From: Rhodocollybia butyracea
Lineage: Eukaryota > Basidiomycota > Agaricomycetes > Agaricales > Omphalotaceae
Direction of reading: 5' to 3'
Assembly: GCA_015501585.1 (NCBI GenBank)
Contig: JADNRY010000004.1
Coordinates: 372,001-436,000 of the forward strand
DNA length: 64,000 nucleotides
The notes under the pieces were generated by a model, which searched no databases, was not told where the DNA came from, and saw nothing but the letters and a program-made list of their open reading frames with translations. Below, piece after piece: positions 54,485-64,000 of the stretch. The first letter of the stretch is position 1. The number at the start of each line of letters is the position of its first letter. Made by a program: the position numbers and the translations under genes.

Positions 54485-56118
54485 AAGAGAATTGCGCAGT
54501 GTCTTGCCGGTGCCCCTTATAGCAATACCAAACTTTATGATCGCTCACTTCTAGCTCATGCTGACTTTATTGGTCAAATGACTGAGCATAAAGTCAAAGA
54601 CCGCAGCCACAGCGATGGGTTCTCCAAGCTCGTTGCTGTCGCCCAAACCAGTTGGTTGGTCATTCAACTCATGGCTAGAGTTGCTCAAGGGCTACCGGCC
54701 ACTGAGCTCGAAATCTGACTGCTGCCTTTGCTTTCATAAATGTTCTGTTGTATTATTTCTGGTGGAACAAGCCCATCACGAAAAGCTGTTTTTGCCTAGG
54801 TGACCCCAGACTGGCCTAAAGCAAACTAGGTGACCTATGAATCCTATGGCATCCTAGGAATTTGGGCTTGTCCCTTGCCAGTCAAGGCTCTTGAGGATTC
54901 CCTAGGCAAGCCTAGGTTTGCCCAGGTCTGCCCAGGTGCTCCTGGGGAACACCTGGGGAACACCTGGGCAAACCTGGGCAAACCTAGGCTTGCCCTGGGT
55001 TTGCCTAGGATACCCTAGGGAATCCTCAAGAGCCTTGACTGGCAAGGGACGAGCCCAAATTCCTAGGATGCCATAGGATTCATAGGTCACCTAGTTTGCT
55101 TTAGGTCACTCTGGGGTCACCTAGGCAAAAACAGCTTTTCCTGATGCCGCAGGGGGTGGGGTGTCCTATTCGCATTCAACGAACACAAACTGAGGCGGCA
55201 CCCCCTGAGATTGATCATCGCTCCAGAAGTTCTAGCCGCATAACACCTCAGTCTCCATCTGCATGCCCCAGTCTTGATTCTGCAACCATTCAAAAAGGGG
55301 ATAGAGCAGATAATCCAACTGCCTCTATAGTCCGCCCGCCAGGCACCGAAGCAGCCTACATCCTCCTCATCCACTCTGGTCTCCATCTGGCAAACAGTTC
55401 ACACAATCTGGAGCTTCGTTTGCAACTCTTTCCTAGTGGTGCTCAAATCTTTCAAGATGTACTTTGTTGTTAGTCCGGACATCTTCGAGAGTACAAATAT
55501 AATTGGGAAGGTTTGCTTGATTGTGATATCCTTGATTTTATAACCATTGTGGCTCCTCCTGTCACTGGCAAACCTCACAACAGGCACTGGAGTGGGTCGG
55601 CAGCCGGGTACCGAAAAAGTTAAATCTTTCACAGATCATTGGGGCATAGAACCTAACAGGGAAAGTGTTTTCATCTCCTGTGGTGCAGCAACAATATTCG
55701 GTGCTATTCACTGCACCGCTTGGGGATTGGCTTTTCCAACTTGTGCCAGGGAACAATTGCTATGGAGGATATCATCATTGATTGTTGCAGGTGCTCCACT
55801 GTGCTCCAGTAGTTGGGCTTATCATGTACAGTATTCGGGAGTTAACTAACGAGCCAATCGACCAAACAGTCAGCATGACTGAGGTGATTGAGACATGGGA
55901 CCACCTCGTTCATACTGCTAGAACCACTCCCCGGCCTACCGGACTGAAACTCGCAGTTGAACTATGTTTGGCATACCTGTGTCTTGTTGAAATATGTTTT
56001 GGAATGCTGTGTCTTGTCGCATATCCACTTGCTCGTCTTACTCTCAATTGTACTGAAAAATCTACCTCTTGGAGCTTTGGACACTGTTCAATGGACTACA
56101 TTTATAGCACATATGTGA
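54482..56118 (+). pseudogene. Basidiomycete 'WWNKP' membrane protein, split and frameshifted
   Basis: Fragments follow the order of a large agaricomycete family of uncharacterised multi-span membrane proteins. They are KDRSHSDGFSKLVAVAQTSWLV, ARVAQGLPATELE, (frameshift) LTAAFAFINVLLYYFWWNKP, then after a fold-back insertion QGVGCPIRIQ, later IFGAIHCTAWGLAFP, EQLLWRISSLIVAGAPL, and the typical tail LKNLPLGALDTVQWTTFIAHM-stop at 56118. The insertion at 54774-55146 splits codons after WWNKP. At least two more frame changes are needed, so it is dead. The N-terminal part is missing left of the 2-kb palindrome. Confidence 0.75.
54774..55146. mobile_element. Fold-back MITE inside the membrane-protein pseudogene
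   Basis: CATCACGAAAAGCTGTTTTT and AAAAACAGCTTTTCCTGATG are inverted ends; almost the whole 370 bp is an inverted repeat around about 54955, with many CCTAGG and CCCAGGT words. Removing it, with a 2-3 bp duplicate (CC or GCC), restores WWNKP-QGVGCP. Confidence 0.75.
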
Positions 56119-56124
56119 AACATT

Positions 56125-56320
56125 AAGTACTGGCTACCTCAGAAGCGTACTTGAGTACAAACAACTCGATTGAATAATTACCTGTGAAATGTTAAGTACT
56201 GGCTACTAAAATAGTCGTAAGTACGAGATTCACAGTTACATAAATAAAGTAACTTACCCTCAGAAGCATACTTGAGTACAAACAACTGAGGGACTGAGAT
56301 ATCATACTCTGAATATAAGT
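56125..56320 (+). repeat. Short direct duplication after the pseudogene
   Basis: GTGAAAyrTTAAGTACTGGCTAC and TACTTGAGTACAAACAACT each occur twice within 170 bp, a local direct repeat. Confidence 0.5.
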
Positions 56321-56853
56321 AAACGACACGAAACTGCCAAGTGAATACAAGGCACTCGGATAAACGAATAGGAATGATAAATAGGCTAATCAAGGAGAAA
56401 TATTGGAACCCCCTTTGAGGGTATACCGAAACGCGTACCATCTAGCTCGGAAGCAGAACAGCGGGGGGCGGAACTCCTTGGCATGAAGCTCCCCTCTCAA
56501 CAACATATTTAGCCTTAAATCTTCACTCCTTTTTCCTACTGCTCCTCCCCTCTTCGACTCATACATGCTACTTACATCATCATCGTGTTCTATTCTGGTT
56601 TTTTCCAAAGTTCTTCTCGTTACACTTTGCCTCGTAATAATGAATCTTGAATGGAGTGACGAAAGCTAAGTAAGTATGAAAGTCCTGCTATTGCGTGCTT
56701 CTTGGTCAAAGACTTACCCACCAAACTGTTCCCTAATTGGCAAATCTATGTCCTCTGAGCTAGTCTCTAGACAACAATGTTAATGAGCACTTACTACTAC
56801 ATTGTTTGATATTCATAACCACTTCTGCACATATTCTGGTTGCGAGATCCGAT

Positions 56854-57455
56854 TAGTGTTGTGCCGGCTGGGGCCCGGCTCAGAAGCCCCGGCTACAGCT
56901 CAAAAGCCCCGGCCAAGGCTCGTCAAAAATCTGAGCCGGGCCCTAGCCCCCACGAAGGGCCGGCTCAAAGCTGGCTCAGGCTCAGGCCGGGGCCCAAGCG
57001 CTAAAGAGACATGTCTTGAGGCGCTAAGCTCCCTGTCCTCGGTGGACTCTACACCATGATACTTTTGGCTTTCTGGTTGCTTTCTGAGTGTGTGCAGGTT
57101 ATACACCTGTTTTTTGAGATGATTTGGATCTGTAAGGCCAATGCAATACATTCATCAGATAGGTGGAACAAATTGTTTGACACTAATGGAGCCTTTTTTC
57201 AGCCTGGTTAATATCTCTGGAAACCATGAGTGTAAAATTGGGCATAAGTGATGATACATGTAGTGTAATTTTTGGCGTGCTGCTCTATGCTTCATTAAGC
57301 GCTGAGCTCCGGCTCAGGCCCCGGCCCAGGGCTTTGAGAATTCTGAGCCGGGCCTTGAGCCCCCCTGAGCCCTATGATGGCTGGGGCCAGGCTAGGCTCA
57401 AAGACGGCCGGCTTTGGGGGCTCAACGGCCCTGAGCCGTAGCCGGCACATCACTA
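56854..57455. mobile_element. GC-rich hAT-type MITE with 8-bp target duplication
   Basis: The ends TAGTGTTGTGCCGGCT and AGCCGGCACATCACTA are inverted. Both sides have the exact 8-bp repeat GATCCGAT (56846-56853, 57456-57463). About 160 bp at each end is GC-rich inverted sequence (GGCTCAGG, GAGCCGGGCC); the middle is AT-richer and non-coding. Confidence 0.88.
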
Positions 57456-57463
57456 GATCCGAT

Positions 57464-60400
57464 ACTGCATCAAAGGAGTGCTCTTGCATAGTAGCCATTT
57501 TGCGGCAATTATTGCGATTTGAATTCGCGTCCTGTCGTTCTATTCAAGGCCAGTGACGGATAAGTTTTCCATTCTGGGTTTGTGTTCGCTGTACAGGATC
57601 TCTGGCTAATAGGTCTGGGGTGTAAGTATGGCACATACTCACACGTGCTCTTACACTGCCACCGTCCTTTTATACTTTGTTTCGTCGTCTTTCTTATATA
57701 GCGTAACCACCACCATCGATAGTTCATCTGCTGCTTGTAGTACCTCGTGTCTCTTGTAGCACCTTGTATCTCGCCGGAGAATATACCGTGGTTCTGACAA
57801 CGTTGTGTGATCTTCTCAGAGTGTCTGTCGATACGAAACGACGGCCTTTCATGGGGTTAGAACTTAGGTGATTTAAGCTTACCATTGATATTCACCATGA
57901 ATTTTGATGCTCATCAGCGATTGGACTAGGTTAGAAAAAGACACCCGCTACTGGGGGATTGGTAAGAGGACCGGGTTGTATCGAGAATAGAGCAGGAAGA
58001 GTTCTCAGCTTCGCGCTGCGGGACTATCATTGTTTCCAAGAGCCAGCAACAAGAAAGTTACGCGCTAGGAGGCACATGATGATGATGATTATTGTGGTGT
58101 ACTGCCACGTTATGAGTACAGGTCCCAGTTTGCTGCTCCCCACCCGAAGCAAAAAGAGATAAACCAGAACAACTATAGCGTAACAACTTGAATGAGCTCG
58201 GGATTTCAAATTCTATGGCAATCCTCATTCCTGTTTGTAATAGCCTCTACATGCTACAAGCTAGCATCAAGTACACCCTTGAAGTGAGGAGGAAAAAGGG
58301 ACTAGCGTACCTAATAGGCTCTGGATACCAAACCTTCGTGATAGATACGGACGTACATGAGCGGCGGCAAGCCCAAGATTAAACGGATGACCGCAGAAAG
58401 TCGACCAAGGGCAACAGCACAGGTTATGCTGCTTCTCTGCCATTCTAATTTCTGCTTCTCTTCACTAGATTGGCTGTGCTTTGTTAGAAAGTAACAAGCC
58501 AGCCTTGTCTGGGCGAGGGATCAATCGATCATGCATCAGATCAGGGCCGAGTCGGCAGGCGACTTGCCGCCCATAGTCACCTAGCGCCGGTTTACATGCT
58601 CAACGTTCAACGTTCAACCTTCGTTTTTACTGCAATGCAAAATAACTGGCTTTTTCAATCCAATCATTCTGTCCTATTATCTGTCCACGAATGACCGAAG
58701 ATTATGGACTAGCGATGTTTCCAGCTAACATGGCTCTCGGGAATGTAACGTATGTAACTCTTGCATGCGCTATATTCTGGTCTACACAACCAGTGATTAA
58801 TGTGATTCCTCATTCTCTAACAGATGATACAGTTTATTGGCATCGTATGCGGCGAGCCGGGGTACTGCTTTCGAGGATGTGTGGATATGTGACAGAGATG
58901 CGCGGAAACGTTTGAGTAGTATTGAGTGCTTGACTTCTCAGGTGAGCTTCTCCTCAATCTTTTTCATCTATATATTCAGATTCTGTTTTTAACAGCGCGG
59001 CACGAGTTGTTGCGGTGTAGGCAGCTGTAAATGACCAAATAATCATTTGCTTTTCTTTCTACGTGTCACAGTGAAAACTTGCCGCCGCTCGCATGCAATC
59101 TCTCTTCGTCCGCCAGTCCCAATCCCAGATTTCCACGACAAACCACAATTTTTTCTTGATTGGCGACATCCGGGAGTAAAAGTCGTCTCCAGACTTCCGT
59201 TGTTCAAAGCGAGAGGAGCACTTTTACAGGTGTTGCCTCCCACTCCGTAGCTGGTACTGCCGTCATCCGATATCCCATTCTAATTGTATCGGGGATCTCG
59301 AAGTTCGACCGGCGACAACTCAAGCAGAGGCATGGAGCTGGAGAAGAGGATAGCGTCCAAGAAAGGCAAATTCAAAGACGGAGCTGGACGACGGTGTTCA
59401 ACTGGTGAGGCAATCCTTGTTTTCGTGAAGCTTTACATTTCGCTAATCTTGTCCAGACGTACATCCGAAAACCGAGTCTTTTGATGAAGGGAAGGAAGAG
59501 TTGCGAGGTGTTCTGAGAGGCGCGCTATAGGTCCGCCGTGAACAAGATGGGCTCTGGTCTGCTCTAATTCCGTCTTCACTAGCTCGTTGGCGAGGAGAAT
59601 TTGAAGCACTGATACCGGATTCAGGATACTACCACCATTTTCGGATCATCTACCTATGTCTCTTTTGAATTTTGAGCGACGGGATCACTTTGTCTCGACA
59701 ACAACGTCATCGCGAGATTGATATCAAGGCGCAGTTATTTTAGTGCCAGCAACGTACTTGAGCCCGTCCCAGATCCTCGTGTACGACATCGGCTGCTGCT
59801 ACGGCTACAAATTGTAAAGATGTCCGAACTGTTGTCCCTGTTTCCCGAACCACTGCATCGCTCCCTCAACGTTTCAACCACCATCGCGCGCCATTATTCC
59901 GCCCACCTTTGTCGTATCACCTCCACATCTAGTTCCGGGATTTAGTACGCCAAATGGATGGAGACAATTGCGTCCAGCAGACGGAAAGCTCCTCCGCCAT
60001 CTGACTAATTTGGCTTGTTCATTCCCTTCACTAATGGTATGTGCTTGGCGATTGGCCTTTCCATAAATGCTCACTCAGCTTACTAGGGTGTCGTTGATCT
60101 CATGGATTTTGCGAGCGCAGGACGGTTAGATATGCTGGACGACAGTACTCCAGAATAGAGTTGCCAGATTGCTTCGTCTAAAGCTAAGAGACACCAGTGG
60201 TTGTGCTCAGGAACCGTGAATAACTACGCTTCCATTATCAATGTAATCCATACCGAGGGGAATTGAATTAGGAGCTGGGGCGCTACTTGTTATGGAAGGA
60301 AATATTACACGACATGGCTTGATGTAGCGACTAGCGACTAGCTCGTCAACAACGCAAGAGATGTGGGTTACGGTTTAACATAAGATATCTGGTCTTCGAC

Positions 60401-60546
60401 AGCAGATATTGAGACGCATCACAACCAGGTACTCATTTCATGACTTAAGAGGCTGTTCAAGACTGAAACAAATGAGTTCTGGTGTTCATACAGTCTCAGT
60501 GAATTGAATTTTATACACCCGAATTTGAACCATACCGAGGCTCAGA
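57464..60546. other. No convincing gene; possible decayed exons
   Basis: Short ORFs only (up to 82 codons). A stretch around 59.2-60.1 kb has exon-like composition but I could not assemble a model. No transposon ends seen. The palindromic ATGATGATGATTATTG run at 58077 is simple sequence. Confidence 0.35.
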
Positions 60547-61931
60547 CTAGTGCTTTAACCCCCCTTCCTGATCCGAGGCAGAAATGTCCAGAGTGCGAAG
60601 GCTGTCATGCGTCCTGGAAGAGCTTGACGGATCACAAACTAGAGTGGAGAGGACCGTACGTCGGTCATAAGAGGAATTCTGGGAGTGTGACGAATGCGAG
60701 TCTTCCTTCCAATGTGTCACTTGGCGGGCAACGAGAACAATGATGATCGTTGGATATAGCCCCTGGAAAATTAATCAATCCACCTGTGAGAGAAAAATTT
60801 CACACTGGCGTACCACAAACGACGGCATGAAGTCGGAGATGGCATGGGTTATGGGGGTCGAGCCTACTATCATAGTATATGCCGTGCTGGCGATAAATGT
60901 CACCTGAATGTAGGTTAGAGAAAACGATGATTACCAGAGATATAGAGGGTACGCACCCATACGATAGAGTAGAGAGAGCCGGATTCGGCCAGAAGCACCA
61001 AGATACCCTGGACAGGTGGCACATTCCCTCCCGGTCCCCAAAGATGACGGATTTCTTTCCGACTGATCCTGAAAAGGAGTCCATATCGTTTTCATAAGAA
61101 GGTCTATAGACTCGGACTGACCAGGCTTTGTATCCAATGAGCGAAGTTGCCCACACATTTGAGACCAGAGAAACGAGGAGCGCAACGAAGCCGAATAAAT
61201 TGGGTTCAAATATGGTATCAGTGGCTGCAGGATGTGTCGTGGATACATCGATTATAGCAAGAACAGCCTATTAGACAGAGAGATTAGATTTAATTCCCTT
61301 CTACCCCAGCATCGACGACATACAGGTACAACCACAAAGATGGCGAATGTGATCTTGAGGCGTAAGCTCCATCCCCAAAGGACACAGGCCCGCCACATAA
61401 CGACCATATCACTGATCCAGAACTAAATTCGTCTCATCAATCATCTGTGCCCAAAGCGAAAAGATCTTCACACACGTTGAAGAACAACGCGATACTCCCC
61501 ACTTCTGACAACACATACAAGGTATGGATGGAAAAACTCGCCCTCCCCGCACGCGCGTCCCGTAGCGCCCTCATTGCAGCATAGACATTCAAGACCCAGT
61601 GCGTTCCTGACGCAATGTACATCGCAAGACTAGCTGTCAACATAAACTGTCGAGGCCTTGAACGTCTGATACCCTGCCGACTAGATCAAGACGCTTCGTT
61701 ATACCTCTGTTTCATAATCAACTTGATGTGAAGACCGACCCACCACAAAGTAATGGTCGAAATAGAGATAAGAAGGGTTAATATACCTGTATCACTGTTT
61801 ATTAGTCTTCAATCGCCATAAACGAAGAGCAGGTTTCACCGAATAGAGCAGATTGAATCACAATCCCTGGGATCACGTTATCGGCATCGGACAAATCCAG
61901 CTCTGCTGAAAGACTAGTAGACGAAGCCATA
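60547..61931 (-). CDS. Seven-TM membrane protein, basidiomycete family
   Basis: Eight exons assemble with GT-AG introns from MASSTSLSAELDLSD (ATG at 61931) to SDQEGGLKH-stop at 60547, about 340 residues. Predicted membrane spans include GILTLLISISTITLWWVGL, FMLTASLAMYIASGTHW, FWISDMVVMWRACVLWGW, ITFAIFVVAVLAIIDV, FGFVALLVSLVSNVWATSL, VLLAESGSLYSIVW and LYPTIIIVLVA. The features VMWRACVLWG, SLIGYKAW, ESGSLY and YPTIIIVLV are the recurring signature of a large uncharacterised agaricomycete membrane protein family. Role unknown; plasma-membrane or endomembrane location inferred. A Ser-rich C-tail follows the last span. No lesion seen. Confidence 0.8.
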
Positions 61932-63083
61932 ATTCAAGGAAAGATGAAAAAGTATGGAAAATGAAGGAAAAAATTGCCAGTGAGTCAGCACGCTGCTGGG
62001 TGTTTCGAAGCCTTCATGGGTGTTAAAAGGAGAAAGCCAAGCCGTAGGACATGGACGGGAACCACAGGGCCTGGATACACCATCATGATATACAGTAACA
62101 TCAGTTCAACACTCCACACTAACTAAGCACAGCAAAAGGTTCCTGGCTGAATTCACTTGCTACTTACATATGGCTGTTACTTGTGGGAATCGAGCGGTGA
62201 ATGAAGCGCATCAACCGTTGTGTCGTTATCTTCACTTGTTAACCCCACCATCCCGGATCCGAAGCGGATTCAAGATAGCATCCAACCAGTTGTTTCCAGG
62301 CAGTAATTACAGCCGTTGTCCCCTCCAGTGCTGTATCTAGCGGGCCGGGATATCTCCGCACAATCGAGCCAATTTAGCGCTGGTTTGTGTTCTGGATTCG
62401 AGGATGTGGGATTATTCTGGCTCTAGCCAGCCTTGTACTGACAGCGCAAGGTTCGTACTGCGGTAGTATTGGGGAGTATTTCTCCGTCGTCGATCAATCA
62501 TTATGCAGCAATGGAGCTGAGCACGGTGAAGGGAACTTAAGGTAGTGGACGCGCCAGATATCGTTCACTTCGCTTACAAGCCTTCGAGGACAGAATTCAT
62601 TCTTAAACTACATCAGAATCGTCATGCACCAGCTCAAGATTTAAGACGTTCGGGATCTATTCTGCCCCTGTTATGGACTCTAGCTCCCATTTACCGCAGC
62701 AACCTTTAAACACGAACTGTCTTGAATGAACGCCCCTTGAAGCACACCCTTCCAGCCGCCATTGCCATTGCCTCTACGAACGACGTCTTCTGCCTCGTTG
62801 TCATCCCGGCATCCTCCATCGAGCGGGAGAGAAATGTGGATGTGATACGAAAAATACTACTGACAACGGCTCACTCTACTTAATTTAATTTGATCATCGT
62901 GTTTTTGAAGGGAACCATGAGTTTTCTATTTCTTGGCTGCACTCGGATTGGGATTTGGCAACTACGACGCACAAAAACAGCCTCGGAACCAAGTAACGAC
63001 GTGATCGCAACATGGTACCATCCTGCCTATATACCGGATCCAGTCAGAACTTGAGAGATATCAGAGGATTCAGACAAAAGAAA
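61932..63083. other. Intergenic, no gene seen
   Basis: No ORF above 60 codons on either strand worth calling; presumably holds the promoter of the seven-TM gene (minus) and the 3' region of the next gene. Confidence 0.45.
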
Positions 63084-63785
63084 TCACTCACTCCAAAACA
63101 ACGACGGAATCACGCTTATACCACACCAGAGTACCATCGCAACCTCGGTTACAGCTCCCCAAAAGCTCAGCTGCTTCTGTCTCCAGTGATCGTACGAAGC
63201 TATGTACCATGCAGTGAAAATAACCAGTGGTCGAAATGCGGCATTCACAAACAGATATAACGTGTAAGCGGTAAAAGTCCACACGATACGAGGAATCGCG
63301 GTTTGAACCTCTGATATTGACTGGGGTTCCAAGTCCAAGCAACTCTCGGCCCAAGGAACGAGATTCAAAAACGCTGAAAGAGGAATCCAGAGCCCTGGAT
63401 TCATGGTGCCAAGGATGAGCTGAGTTTATCAAAGACAACTCGACCGTAGACACGTACCTTCTGTATATACAAAGGCAGCGAAAAAGTGACCAAGGTAAGC
63501 CAGCTTACTCCACAGAGGGGAATCGGGTGAGAACAGAACACCAGTTGACAGTAATACGAAGGAAAAGAAATGGCTGTTGATAGGTCCAAGGACTAGCGTG
63601 AGCGCTGCAATGTTTGTACTATTTCCCTCGGTAACATAAGGCCAACTCCGGTAAGGCCAGTACGCAAGGTAGAGAAAGAGGATGATTGAGATTCCGATGA
63701 TAAATTGAATCAGCCGCTGCGCCCAATGTGTGTGCTTCTCGTCGTAATGATGATAACTTGAAGGAAGGAAATCTGCTTTCGCCAT
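63084..63785 (-). CDS. Multi-span membrane protein, unrecognised
   Basis: Two exons: MAKADFLPSSYHHYDEKH to FVYTEG, then, after a GTACGTG...ATCCAG intron of about 63 nt, LWIPLSAFLNLVPW to IPSLFWSE-stop. This gives about 210 residues. Hydrophobic spans include LIQFIIGISIILFLYLAYW, FFSFVLLSTGVLF, LAYLGHFFAAFVY, FTAYTLYLFVNAAF and AVTEVAMVLWCGI, so five or six membrane helices. An alternative acceptor (CTCAG) would put the second exon in another frame without these helices, so I prefer ATCCAG. Family not recognised. Confidence 0.6.
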
Positions 63786-64000
63786 AATAGTTGGAGGATT
63801 CTGGTGTAGCTTGCTTCGTCTGTGTTACTAGTGACTGCCAGTGGTGGTATCGAACAGAGCAACAGAGCTCTATTAATGCTCTCGAGTCTATCTGATTCTA
63901 CGTTCATAGCTTCGGCAACTTCAAGGTCACCGTCTGATTTCAAAGATCCAAATCATACTAACCCATGATGAAGACGACAATCCTATAGACCAGGACGAAC

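Overview
The window reads as fungal nuclear DNA, most likely from an agaricomycete basidiomycete. Host genes are cut by many 45-65 nt GT-AG introns. A Plavaka-type transposase, a seven-helix membrane protein family and a 'WWNKP' membrane protein family, all typical of mushroom-forming fungi, are recognisable. No bacterial-style operon or CRISPR array is present. Roughly half of the window is transposon-derived.

Layout. 1-8.9 kb: end of a coiled-coil gene, decayed sequence with scattered exon-like ORFs, a tRNA-headed SINE-like unit, and the first (broken) member of a four-copy 2OG-Fe(II)-oxygenase-like family. 8.9-11.0 kb: a flavin monooxygenase gene with one frameshift. 11.0-17.1 kb: a complete but frameshifted tyrosine-recombinase retrotransposon (Ngaro/PAT-like) with an A1-ORFs-B1-A2-B2 split-repeat layout. 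17.5-23.3 kb: three tandem copies of the 2OG-like family; only the rightmost is open throughout. 24-26.1 kb: a ten-exon cytochrome P450. 27-37 kb: a segmentally duplicated block holding two paralogues of an unrecognised gene, a damaged alpha/beta hydrolase plus a fragment of it, and a TBC-domain (Rab-GAP) gene plus two C-terminal fragments.

28.6-51.7 kb also carries about ten intron-containing tRNA-Gly(UCC)-like sequences in all states of decay. 37.3-57.5 kb is a transposon graveyard: a Tc1/mariner-like non-autonomous element, an 844-bp solo LTR, a short LTR element with an unrecognised ORF, a Plavaka remnant split by a gag-only LTR element, three hAT-type MITEs, a 2-kb palindrome, and a membrane-protein pseudogene split by a fold-back element. 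57.5-64 kb: quieter sequence with a seven-TM protein gene and a second multi-span membrane protein gene on the minus strand.

Functionally, the oxidoreductase-type genes (FMO, P450, 2OG-like family) and the hydrolase lie within 25 kb of each other, but no backbone biosynthetic enzyme is visible, so a metabolic cluster is only a weak possibility. All calls come from reading the sequence; no database search was run.
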